Part shown: piece by piece, positions 57,251 through 64,000 of the stretch
Numbering within the stretch: the first letter of the stretch is position 1
Layout of the letters: each line of letters starts with the position of its first letter
NCBI RefSeq assembly: GCF_021352225.1
Contig: NZ_JAAUVI010000001.1
Span: 778,191-842,190 of the forward strand
Direction of reading: 5' to 3'
Length of the DNA: 64,000 bases
Source of the DNA: Methylobacterium sp. C25
Lineage (GTDB): Bacteria; Pseudomonadota; Alphaproteobacteria; Rhizobiales; Beijerinckiaceae
Made by a program: the position numbers and the translations under genes
Notes under the pieces: generated by a model
What the model saw: the letters and a program-made list of their open reading frames with translations, nothing else
What the model was told of the DNA's origin: nothing
Database searches by the model: none

Positions 57251-57931
57251 ATGAAACAGACCCTCGCCCTGGCCGCATTCGGCCTGTCCGCGGTTCTCGC
57301 CGGCCCCGCCCTTGCGCAGGAGCCATTACCCGTCCGCATCGTGCCGTCCGAGCCCCCCGTCGCCTTCAGCGCCGTCACGAGCACCAGCACCTTCCGCACC
57401 GAGGCCCTTCGCTCAGATGCCGCGAGCATTGCGTCGAGCCGGCTCGCCCTGCAGCGCTCGCACAATCGCGACGTTCGCGACTATGCCCGCCGGGTGATCG
57501 AGACCCGCAAGGCGACGACGGAAGCCCTGCTTCCGCCCGGCACTCTGCTCACGGCCGGTGGACTCATCGCCTTCGACCGCATGGGTGACGTGTCCGCCTC
57601 CGATAATCCTTCCAGCATCGTGCTCACCCCCGTGGCCGTCACGACGCGGATCGTCGACGGCGAACCGGGACAGCCCGGCCGACGCGTCGCCCTCGGTCCA
57701 CAAGGCCAGGCCAGGGTCGACCAGCTTCGCGCAGCTCCCGATCCCGGCAGCTTCGATCAGATCTACGTCGCGCAGCAGGCACGTGCCGACGCCCAGGCAC
57801 TCGCACTCTACGAAGGCTATTCGCGCGGCGGCGACAGCGCGCAGGGGCGTCGCTTCGCCAACGAGGCCCTGCCCTACATTGCTGCGGAGCACGATCGCTC
57901 TTCGAATATCGACCTGAGCCTGGGGAGCTGA
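57251..57931 (+). CDS. DUF4142 domain-containing secreted protein
   Basis: A 226-residue protein with a signal peptide (MKQTLALAAFGLSAVLAGPALA). The ferritin-like DUF4142 helical core is seen as FRTEALRSDAASIASSRLALQRSHNRDVRDYARRVIE near residues 45-80 and again as LRAAPDPGSFDQIYVAQQARADAQALALYEGYS. The family is periplasmic, with no assigned activity; ferritin-like metal ligands are not obvious here. A small hairpin (57202-57209 with 57215-57222) precedes the gene. Confidence 0.85.
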   Translation: MKQTLALAAFGLSAVLAGPALAQEPLPVRIVPSEPPVAFSAVTSTSTFRTEALRSDAASIASSRLALQRSHNRDVRDYARRVIETRKATTEALLPPGTLLTAGGLIAFDRMGDVSASDNPSSIVLTPVAVTTRIVDGEPGQPGRRVALGPQGQARVDQLRAAPDPGSFDQIYVAQQARADAQALALYEGYSRGGDSAQGRRFANEALPYIAAEHDRSSNIDLSLGS

Positions 57932-58019
57932 CCCCTCCAGCGCCCCTCACAGTTGCATAGCTTGCGAGCCTCACAAGCCGGCCATGCGCTCAGCGCGGGG
58001 AATTTTCATGCACGCCCGC

Positions 58020-58047
58020 TTGCGCTTTGTGCGCCGCACTGTATCTT
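58020..58047 (+). promoter_or_regulatory. promoter of the small RNA
   Basis: TTGCGC at 58020-58025 and TATCTT at 58042-58047 are spaced by 16 bases. The expected transcription start, 6-7 bases after the -10 element, coincides with the base of the first RNA stem at 58054, a consistent pairing of promoter and transcript. Confidence 0.65.
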
Positions 58048-58053
58048 GTGCAT

Positions 58054-58146
58054 TGCGAGATCGCGATGGCGTCGCGGTCTTGCAGCCCTTCTTGGGCGTT
58101 TCCTCCCTAGACTTCGGGCCGCTCCTTCGGGAGTGGCCTTTTTTCT
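58054..58146 (+). ncRNA. small RNA resembling the suhB/mmgR family
   Basis: About 93 nucleotides in the gap between the DUF4142 gene and the convergent amidohydrolase gene. Element 1 is a 13-base-pair 5' hairpin (58054-58066 with 58072-58084, two G-U pairs). Element 2 is a small hairpin (58085-58088 with 58094-58097). Then come single-stranded bases 58098-58116 with CCTCCC at 58102-58107, complementary to Shine-Dalgarno sequences, and finally a terminator hairpin with a U-rich end typical of Hfq-bound RNAs. The TTGGGCGTTTCCTCCC core recalls the suhB/mmgR sRNAs of rhizobia. No protein gene fits this interval. Confidence 0.7.
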
Positions 58147-58150
58147 TTTT
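58117..58150 (+). terminator. intrinsic terminator of the small RNA
   Basis: A 9-base-pair stem (58117-58125 with 58130-58138, one G-T pair) is capped by a TTCG tetraloop and followed by TTTTTTCTTTTT. This is one of the strongest terminators in the window. Confidence 0.92.
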
Positions 58151-58174
58151 GGGCTGGTCTCGGTCAGGCGAGAT

Positions 58175-59077
58175 CTACTCGGCGGCGATACGCTGCGTGC
58201 CCCAGCCAGACCAATCGGCCGCCACTGCCGCCACGACCTGCGCCAGGCACTCCACCAGACCATCGAAATCGGCCGTCAGGGCGAGCGTGCGCTCGTTCAT
58301 GTAGAGGTCGCGATTGATCTCGATCTGCAAGGCGTGCCGGGACAGGTTCGGCTCGCCGTAATGCTCGGTGATGAAACCGCCGGCATAGGGCTTGTTGCGC
58401 ACCACGCGCAGGCCGCACGCCCGCATGTGATGCTCGAAACTGTCGATCAAGGCCGGCGCGCAGGCTGTGCCGAAGCGGTCCCCGAGCACGACGTCCGTCC
58501 TGGGGTCTTCATTGCGGCCGAGGCTCGTCGAGGGCATCGAATGGCAATCGACCAGCACGGCATTGCCGAAGGTCTTCACCGTGCGCTGGATCAGGCTGCG
58601 CAGCATCCGGTGATACGGCTTGTAGAGGTGCTCGATGCGCGCGAGCGCGTCCTCGACCGGCAGCCGCTCGCGATAGATCTCCTGCCCATCCGCGACGATG
58701 CGCGGCACCGTGCCGAGCCCTCCCGCCACCCGCATCGATCGGGTGTTTGAGAAAGGCGGCAGCCGCCCGAGAAACATGCGCGGATCGAGCTCGTAGGGCT
58801 CGCGGTTCACATCGAGATAGGCGCGCGGAAAGTTCGCCCGCATCAGCGGCGCACCCAGCGCAACGACGGGCGCGAACAGGCGGTCGACATGCGCGTCCTC
58901 GGAGCGCCGCAGCGACAACGAGTCGAGACGCGAGGCGGCCAGGAAATGATCCGGATAGATGGCGCCCGAGTGTGGCGTATTGAACACGAACGGAACCGCG
59001 TGCGCGTCCGGCTCGTCCACGGCGAAAGGCGGCTCGAAACCGGAAGGTTGGGGCGCGGGGCGCTCGGTCATCGGCAT
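58175..59077 (-). CDS. N-formylglutamate amidohydrolase family protein
   Basis: A 300-residue hydrolase. VPFVFNTPHSGAIYPDHF near residues 27-44 holds the family HSG motif, and DVNREPYELDPRMF and VLVDCHSMPS are the other blocks, with the His metal ligand in CHSM. The family cleaves N-formylglutamate (histidine catabolism) or related N-acyl amino acids. I chose ATG 59077 (MPMTERPAPQP); a start at 59137 would add 20 unlikely residues. No hut genes lie nearby, so the substrate is uncertain. Confidence 0.85.
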   Translation of the reverse strand: MPMTERPAPQPSGFEPPFAVDEPDAHAVPFVFNTPHSGAIYPDHFLAASRLDSLSLRRSEDAHVDRLFAPVVALGAPLMRANFPRAYLDVNREPYELDPRMFLGRLPPFSNTRSMRVAGGLGTVPRIVADGQEIYRERLPVEDALARIEHLYKPYHRMLRSLIQRTVKTFGNAVLVDCHSMPSTSLGRNEDPRTDVVLGDRFGTACAPALIDSFEHHMRACGLRVVRNKPYAGGFITEHYGEPNLSRHALQIEINRDLYMNERTLALTADFDGLVECLAQVVAAVAADWSGWGTQRIAAE

Positions 59078-59140
59078 ACTATTGCTGCGCGCGCGCGATC
59101 CTGTCCACCGAGCCGCGACACCGGGGCCGCCGCGCAACCC

Positions 59141-59156
59141 TTAACGTCGTGTTTAC
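59141..59156. promoter_or_regulatory. candidate CtrA box upstream of cpdR
   Basis: TTAAC at 59141-59145 and TTTAC at 59152-59156 are separated by 6 bases, one mismatch from TTAAC-N6-TTAAC. It is 70 bases ahead of the cpdR start, a position typical of CtrA-controlled promoters. It also lies 64 bases ahead of the divergent amidohydrolase start. The link to a CtrA-pathway gene raises its credibility. Confidence 0.5.
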
Positions 59157-59225
59157 CAACCCGCCGCTTTATGGAAAGAACAACCGAGTCGTTTCGGGCC
59201 CAGAAGAGCCCCAGGAAGCCGTGCG

Positions 59226-59582
59226 ATGAAGATCCTTCTGGCGGAAGACGACAACGACATGCGCCGCTTCCTCGCCAAGGCGCTCCAGAACGCCGGCTAC
59301 GAGGTCCTGTCGTTCGACAATGGCCTCTCCGCCTATAACCGGCTGCGCGAAGAGCCCTTCGAACTGCTGCTGACCGACATCGTGATGCCGGAGATGGACG
59401 GCATCGAGCTGGCGCGCCGCGCCACCGAGCTCGATCCCGACATCAAGGTGATGTTCATCACGGGCTTCGCCGCGGTTGCCCTCAACCCCGACTCGAAGGC
59501 CCCGAAGGACGCGAAGGTGCTCTCGAAGCCCTTCCATCTGCGCGAACTCGTCAACGAGGTCGAGAAGCTGCTGGCCGCCTGA
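59226..59582 (+). CDS. cpdR: single-domain response regulator CpdR
   Basis: A 118-residue receiver-only protein. The acidic pair is ED/DD at residues 7-9, the phospho-acceptor is Asp51 in LLLTDIVMPEMDG, and the switch threonine and lysine are in ITGF and SKPFHLRELV. The C-terminus LRELVNEVEKLLAA is typical of CpdR. In Caulobacter and rhizobia unphosphorylated CpdR directs ClpXP to degrade CtrA, while CckA-ChpT phosphorylates it. It stands as a single gene, with a candidate CtrA box upstream. Confidence 0.92.
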   Translation: MKILLAEDDNDMRRFLAKALQNAGYEVLSFDNGLSAYNRLREEPFELLLTDIVMPEMDGIELARRATELDPDIKVMFITGFAAVALNPDSKAPKDAKVLSKPFHLRELVNEVEKLLAA

Positions 59583-59682
59583 GCCGTCGGCAAAGCTGGG
59601 CGCCTGTGTGGCGCCTGCAATAGGAACCGCCTGCCGGGACACTATATGGGTTGTGCAATCCCTGGCACGGCCTTCCCAAACT

Positions 59683-59940
59683 ATGCAGCCGGTAACCATC
59701 TACACCACAGCCTGGTGCCCCTACTGCTCGGCGGCGAAAAGCCTGCTGAAGGAGAAGGGCGCGGCCTTCAACGAGATCGACGTCGAGAAGACCGCGGGCG
59801 CGCGGCTCGCCATGATGCAGCGCGCCAGCGGCCGCACCAGCGTGCCGCAGATCTTCGTCGGCGAGACGCATGTCGGCGGCTGCGACGACCTCTATGCCCT
59901 CGACAGAGGGGGCCGTCTCGATCCCCTGCTGAACCCCTGA
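59683..59940 (+). CDS. grxC: glutaredoxin 3
   Basis: An 85-residue dithiol glutaredoxin. The active site is CPYC (Cys12 and Cys15), with TSVPQIF and GGCDDLYAL as the glutathione-binding segments. It reduces disulfides and mixed glutathione disulfides with glutathione as donor. ATG 59683 is the family-typical start. Its stop overlaps the next gene start (TGATG), so the nitrilase-family gene is translationally coupled. Confidence 0.95.
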   Translation: MQPVTIYTTAWCPYCSAAKSLLKEKGAAFNEIDVEKTAGARLAMMQRASGRTSVPQIFVGETHVGGCDDLYALDRGGRLDPLLNP

Positions 59941-60782
59941 TGGCAGACGCCGCGCCTTCTCGCTTCGTCGCCGCCTGCGTGCAGATGCGCTCGGGCCGCG
60001 AGCCGTTGGCCAACCGCGATGCGGCCGTCACCGCGATCCGCGAGGCCGCCGGCCGGGGCGCCGATTATGTCCAGACCCCCGAGATGACCTCGTTGGTGGA
60101 GCGCGATCGGGCGCGGCTGTTCGACAGGATCGGACCGCAGGAGAACGATCCGACGCTCGCCGGCCTGCGCGAGGCCGCGCGGGAGAACCGGGTCGTCGTC
60201 CAGATCGGCTCCCTCGCGGTCAGGAACGGCGACAAGATCGCCAATCGCGCCTTCCTGATCGACGCCGACGGCGAGATCCGTGCCGCCTACGACAAGGTCC
60301 ACCTCTACGACGTCGACCTCCCGAACGGCGAGAGCTGGCGGGAATCGGCGACGTACACGGGCGGCGACTGCGCGGTGGTGGCGAGCCTGCCCTGGGCGAA
60401 GATCGGCATCTCGATCTGCTACGACATCCGCTTTCCCGCGATCTTCCGCGCGCTGGCCGAGGCCGGGGCCGAGGTGCTCACCGCGCCCGCCTGCTTCACC
60501 CGACAGACGGGCGAGGCGCATTGGCACCTGCTGCAACGCGCCCGCGCGGTGGAGACGGGGTCCTTCATGATCTCGGCGGCCCAGGGCGGCCTGCACGAGG
60601 ATGGCCGCGAGACCTACGGGCACTCGCTGATCGTCGACCCGTGGGGGCGCATCCTGGCCGAGGCCGACGGCGACGAACCCGGCATCATTCTCGCGGAGAT
60701 CGATCTCGCCCAAGTCACCGAGGTGCGGGGACGTATCCCGGCCCTGCGCAATGCGCGGCCTTTCAGCGTGCGGCACGCCTGA
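59940..60782 (+). CDS. carbon-nitrogen hydrolase (nitrilase superfamily, Nit1/amidase-like)
   Basis: A 280-residue enzyme with the Glu-Lys-Cys catalytic triad: Glu in QTPEMTS near residue 47, Lys in YDKVHLYDVDLP near residue 119, and Cys160 in ISICYDIRFP. The family cleaves amides such as deaminated glutathione, which in Nit1-type enzymes is a repair role. Overlap with grxC supports a thiol-linked function, and grxC-nit-DUF1178 is a common order in Rhizobiales. The exact substrate is not proven. Confidence 0.9.
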   Translation: MADAAPSRFVAACVQMRSGREPLANRDAAVTAIREAAGRGADYVQTPEMTSLVERDRARLFDRIGPQENDPTLAGLREAARENRVVVQIGSLAVRNGDKIANRAFLIDADGEIRAAYDKVHLYDVDLPNGESWRESATYTGGDCAVVASLPWAKIGISICYDIRFPAIFRALAEAGAEVLTAPACFTRQTGEAHWHLLQRARAVETGSFMISAAQGGLHEDGRETYGHSLIVDPWGRILAEADGDEPGIILAEIDLAQVTEVRGRIPALRNARPFSVRHA

Positions 60783-60803
60783 GCCGTCCCCATCTGAAGT
60801 CCC

Positions 60804-61289
60804 ATGATCCGCTACACCCTCGCCTGCGATTCCGGCCACGGCTTCGAGAGCTGGTTCCCCTCCGGCAGCGCCTACGATGAGCAGGCGGAACGGGGCCTCG
60901 TCACCTGCCCGATCTGCGACTCGCGCAAGATCTCCAAGGCCTTGATGGCGCCCGCCGTCGCGCGCCGCGACAGGGAGCGGAGCGGCCTGCCCGCACCGGC
61001 AGAGACGCAAGCCGAAACGCCGCCTGCTGCGGCGCCGGACGCTGCGATCCCGATGATCGCCGAACCGGAGCGGCGTCTGCGCGCCCTGCTGCGGGCGGTC
61101 CGCGAGGAGGTGACACGCTCAGCCGACAATGTCGGAGCGCAGTTTCCCGAGCAGGCCCGCGCCATGCATTACGGCGATGCGCCGACCCGCGCGATCTACG
61201 GCGAGGCGAGCCTCGAAGAGGCCCGCGCCCTCATCGACGAGGGGATCGAGGTCGCGCCACTGCCGCCGGCGCCCGACGACAGGCACTGA
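60804..61289 (+). CDS. DUF1178 family protein
   Basis: A 161-residue protein. The N-terminal zinc-ribbon-like region has CDSGHGFE (Cys8) and the CPIC pair near residue 36, matching DUF1178. The rest is helical and charged, with [31 protein letters not shown], the conserved C-terminal block. Function unknown; the context is redox and repair genes (grxC, nit, msrA). The gap to the nitrilase-family gene is 21 bases, consistent with one operon. Confidence 0.9.
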   Translation: MIRYTLACDSGHGFESWFPSGSAYDEQAERGLVTCPICDSRKISKALMAPAVARRDRERSGLPAPAETQAETPPAAAPDAAIPMIAEPERRLRALLRAVREEVTRSADNVGAQFPEQARAMHYGDAPTRAIYGEASLEEARALIDEGIEVAPLPPAPDDRH

Positions 61290-61374
61290 GCCGCTCGGTA
61301 CGCCCATCGCAACAACGGGGATCGCACCCCATATTCGGGACCAAGACATCTCCCGACATGCGAGAGGCGTATCC

Positions 61375-62040
61375 ATGCTGTTCTTCCGCAAGCGCGCTGA
61401 AATGCCGTCTGCCGCGGACGCCCTTCCCGGCCGCGCGACACCGCTGCCCACCGCCGAGCGGCACTTCATCAACGGCAACCCGCTGAAAGGTCCCTACCCG
61501 CCCGGTATCGAGACCATTGTGCTCGGCCTCGGCTGCTTCTGGGGTGCAGAGCGGAAGTTCTGGCAGTTGCCTGAGGGCGTTTTCGTCACGGCCGTGGGAT
61601 ATGCCGCGGGTTTCACGCCGAACCCGACCTACGAGGAAGTCTGCTCGGGCCTGACCGGGCACAACGAGGTGGTGCTCGTGGCCTACGATCCGGCCGTGCT
61701 GCCGCTCGAGTCGCTGCTCAAGACCTTCTTCGAGAGCCATGATCCGACCCAGGGCTATCGCCAGGGCAACGACACGGGCACGCAGTACCGCTCCGGCATC
61801 TACACGATGAGCGAGGCCCAGGCCGCGACCGCTCACGCGGTGCGCGAGAGCTACGGGCGGGCGCTTGCGGAGCAGGGCTACGGAGCGATCACCACCGAGA
61901 TTGCGCCGTTGGAAGCCTTTTATTTCGCCGAGGACTACCACCAGCAATATCTGGCCAAGAACCCTGCCGGGTATTGCGGCCTCGGTGGCACCGGCGTGTC
62001 GTGCCCGGTGGGACTCGGCGCAGGCACCGCAGCGGCTTGA
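61375..62040 (+). CDS. msrA: peptide methionine-S-sulfoxide reductase
   Basis: A 221-residue MsrA. The catalytic cysteine is Cys54 in [14 protein letters not shown], and a resolving Cys lies in the C-terminal [17 protein letters not shown]. It reduces (S)-methionine sulfoxide in proteins using thioredoxin. ATG 61375 is fixed by GAGAGG 7 bases upstream. It lies 85 bases behind DUF1178 on the same strand. The set grxC, nit, DUF1178, msrA forms an oxidative-damage repair neighbourhood. Confidence 0.95.
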   Translation: MLFFRKRAEMPSAADALPGRATPLPTAERHFINGNPLKGPYPPGIETIVLGLGCFWGAERKFWQLPEGVFVTAVGYAAGFTPNPTYEEVCSGLTGHNEVVLVAYDPAVLPLESLLKTFFESHDPTQGYRQGNDTGTQYRSGIYTMSEAQAATAHAVRESYGRALAEQGYGAITTEIAPLEAFYFAEDYHQQYLAKNPAGYCGLGGTGVSCPVGLGAGTAAA

Positions 62041-62120
62041 TCGTCGAAAGCGGGGCCGCTTGAAGACGCGGCACCCGCATGCGACATCCGCTGCCGGTCG
62101 CAGAGGGGATCGGCGGACGG

Positions 62121-62624
62121 ATGTTGGAACGGGGCTTCGAGCGCTTTCTTTTCGCGAGCCGATGGCTGCTCGCGCCGTTCTACGCGGCCCTGGTGCTGGG
62201 GCTGCTGATCCTGCTGGTCAAACTGGTCCAGGAGATCTGGCACTTCGCCGGGCACCTGCTGGAGCTGAACGAGTCTCAGACCATCCTCGGCGTGCTGACG
62301 CTGGTGGACCTGTCGTTCACCGCCTCGTTGCTAATCATCGTGATGTTCTCAGGCTACGAGAACTTCGTCTCGAAGTTCGACCATACGGACCACAAGGACT
62401 GGCCCGAATGGATGGGCACGATCGATTTCACTGGGCTGAAGCTCAAGCTGATCTCGTCGATCGTCGCGATCTCGGCGATTCAGCTGCTCAAGGCCTTCAT
62501 GGACATGAAGAACTACAGCGACCGTGACCTCGGCTGGTTCGTCGGCATCCACATGGTCTTCGTGATCTCGGGGCTCCTGATGGCTCTGACCGACCGCATG
62601 TCCGCCGGCCATCACGACACGTAG
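62121..62624 (+). CDS. UPF0114/YqhA-type membrane protein (TIGR00645)
   Basis: A 167-residue protein with about four membrane segments. The N-terminal MLERGFERFLFASRWLLAPFYAALVLGLLILL and the block VDLSFTASLLIIVMFSGYENFVSKFD are typical. ATG 62121 follows GGCGGACGG; an upstream in-frame ATG at 62079 would add 14 residues. Function is unknown. Its 3' end overlaps the convergent permease gene by 13 bases. Confidence 0.88.
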   Translation: MLERGFERFLFASRWLLAPFYAALVLGLLILLVKLVQEIWHFAGHLLELNESQTILGVLTLVDLSFTASLLIIVMFSGYENFVSKFDHTDHKDWPEWMGTIDFTGLKLKLISSIVAISAIQLLKAFMDMKNYSDRDLGWFVGIHMVFVISGLLMALTDRMSAGHHDT

Positions 62625-64000
62625 TCGGTCCGGCCGCCGAGCCGGCGCCGGACGCCGTAGGCCGCCAGCACGATCGCGGCCGAGAGCAGGCTGAGCAGCA
62701 ACTGCGAGCGCGTCTCCGGCTGGAAGGCCATGGCGGCCAGGATGCCGAGCATCGCGGCGATCGTCGCGAGCGTCAGGTAAGGGTACAGCCACATCCGCAC
62801 GACCGGGCGATCCGGCGGGATGCGCGGTCTCAGGATCAACTGCGAGACCGCGATCGCCAGGTAGACCAGCAGGATGACGGCGCCGGACGAGTTGAGCAGG
62901 AACAGAAAGACGGCATCCGGCGAAAGATAGGCTGCCACCACGGCGAGATAGCCCATCGCCGTCGAAACGAGGATCGCGGGCATCGGCACACCGGACCGGT
63001 TGAGCCGCATCAGCGCCCTCGGCGCCTCGCCACGCTCCCCGAGCACGAACAGCATCCGGGAGGCGGTGTAGAGGCCCGAGTTCAGGCAGGACAGGACAGC
63101 GGTGAGCACCACCGCGTTCATCGCGTCGCCCGCCCAGCCGAACCCCATCCGCTCGAAGGCGGCGACGAAGGGCGAGCCGCCCGGCGCCAAGCCGTCCCAA
63201 GGCAGGATGAGCGTGAGCAGCAGGATCGAGCCGACGTAGAAGACGATGATCCGGATGGCGACGGTGCGGGTCGCCCGCGCGACGGCCTTCGCGGGCTCAG
63301 GTGTCTCGGCGGCGGCCACCGTGGCGATCTCGGCGCCAACCATGGAGAAGACCACCACGACGATCCCGGAAAAGATCGCGCCGACCCCGTTGGGAAACAG
63401 GCCTCCGCCGCGCGTCCAATGCGACAGGTCCATCGGATGGCCGGGCCAGAGGCCGAGGGCGAAGGAGCCGCCGATGACGAGAAAGGCGAGGATCGCCAGA
63501 ACCTTTATGCCGGCAAACCAGTACTCGAACTCGCCATAGGCGCCGACGGAGGTGAGGTTCGTCGCCGTCATCAGCAGCATCAGGCCGAGGGACAGCGTCC
63601 AGAGCAGCGCTTGCGGCAACCAGACCTGCAGCAGCCCGGCACCGGCCACCGCCTCGAAGCCGACGACGATCACCCAGAAATACCAGTAGAGCCACGCCGT
63701 CGAGAACCCGGCCCAATCACCCAATGCCTCTCGCGCATAGGTGACGAACGAGCCGGTGGAAGGTGCCGAGGTGGCCATCTCGCCGAGCATCCGCATCACC
63801 AGGATGATGAGCAGACCGGTGGCGGCATAGGAGAGGAAGGCGCCCGGCCCGACCTGCCGGATGACGGACCCCGAGCCGACGAACAATCCGGCACCGATCA
63901 TGCCGCCGAGCGCGATCATGCCGAGATGGCGCTGACGGAGCCCCTGGCGCAGGGTCCCGGCCGTGCCGTCGGGCCGCGGGAGGGCGAGCGTGTCCTGGCG
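62612..64000 (-). CDS. amino-acid permease, GabP/CycA type (5' end outside window)
   Basis: The frame continues past the window edge: upstream of the first internal methionine at 63919 it reads RQDTLALPRP and then LRQGLRQRHLGMIALGGMIGAGLFVG, so the start lies beyond 64000. At least 462 residues are visible. GGMIGAGLFVGSGSVI is the APC superfamily first-helix motif, and about 12 membrane segments follow. The RHLGMIALGG block matches gamma-aminobutyrate/D-serine/phenylalanine-type permeases. It imports an amino acid with protons; the substrate is not defined. Confidence 0.9.
   Translation of the reverse strand, partial: RQDTLALPRPDGTAGTLRQGLRQRHLGMIALGGMIGAGLFVGSGSVIRQVGPGAFLSYAATGLLIILVMRMLGEMATSAPSTGSFVTYAREALGDWAGFSTAWLYWYFWVIVVGFEAVAGAGLLQVWLPQALLWTLSLGLMLLMTATNLTSVGAYGEFEYWFAGIKVLAILAFLVIGGSFALGLWPGHPMDLSHWTRGGGLFPNGVGAIFSGIVVVVFSMVGAEIATVAAAETPEPAKAVARATRTVAIRIIVFYVGSILLLTLILPWDGLAPGGSPFVAAFERMGFGWAGDAMNAVVLTAVLSCLNSGLYTASRMLFVLGERGEAPRALMRLNRSGVPMPAILVSTAMGYLAVVAAYLSPDAVFLFLLNSSGAVILLVYLAIAVSQLILRPRIPPDRPVVRMWLYPYLTLATIAAMLGILAAMAFQPETRSQLLLSLLSAAIVLAAYGVRRRLGGRTDYVS

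Overview
The window looks like chromosome of a GC-rich alphaproteobacterium of the order Hyphomicrobiales (Rhizobiales), most likely Methylobacterium/Methylorubrum or a close relative. This rests on lineage-typical gene sets: ChvG-HprK-EIIA-HPr, S4 protein-FdxA-CarD, PntAA/AB/B beside a small aa3-type subunit IV protein, DUF374-WaaA-LpxK, AccD-FolC, ALA synthase, CpdR, DUF2735/DUF2093/DUF1178 proteins and a Suv3-like helicase. The species is inferred, not proven. I see no prophage, insertion sequence, CRISPR array or integrase. Almost everything is core chromosome.

Layout. 1-2.1 kb: 3' end of a ChvG-type sensor kinase followed by a regulatory PTS (HPr kinase, EIIA-Man, HPr). 2.2-5.4 kb: acyl-CoA dehydrogenase, DUF2735, DUF3108 and a small secreted protein. 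5.4-11.8 kb: a 1092-residue RNA helicase, S4 protein, FdxA, CarD and an RpoH-family sigma factor, with structured leaders and two clear terminators. 11.9-14.7 kb: a LysR regulator, an AT-rich gap, a phosphopantetheinyl transferase and tRNA-Pro(CGG) with its own promoter. 14.7-21.6 kb (minus strand): transhydrogenase operon, UbiB-family protein and oligoendopeptidase F. 21.9-28.6 kb: sigma-54 response regulator, L,D-transpeptidase paired with a MepK-like DUF882 protein, PilZ protein and an unrecognised 54-residue protein. 28.7-36.5 kb: metallophosphoesterase, the lipid A/Kdo genes and a translationally coupled nucleoside salvage operon (cdd, purine nucleoside phosphorylase, deoC, deoA). 36.5-41.2 kb: a His-Gly-Trp repeat protein, PmtA, and dnaK-dnaJ behind a near-consensus RpoH promoter. 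41.4-46.4 kb: an unknown secreted protein, accD-folC, an Omp25-like barrel and thioredoxin. 46.8-57.9 kb: PQQ-type sugar dehydrogenase, HAD phosphatase, a degenerate EAL protein, murA, hemA, an MBL hydrolase and several DUF proteins. 58-64 kb: a small RNA, N-formylglutamate amidohydrolase, cpdR, grxC, nitrilase-family protein, DUF1178, msrA, UPF0114 protein and an amino-acid permease running off the window.

The genes mainly serve envelope building, protein quality control, redox balance and nucleoside salvage. Regulation shows in several sequence signals: a candidate RpoH promoter at dnaK, a candidate general-stress (EcfG-type) promoter before the RpoH-like gene, three candidate CtrA boxes (one before cpdR), a palindrome over the predicted carD promoter, and an Hfq-type small RNA with a single-stranded CCTCCC. 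The small RNA near 58.1 kb, the carD leader and the unlisted 54-residue gene are the least ordinary items.
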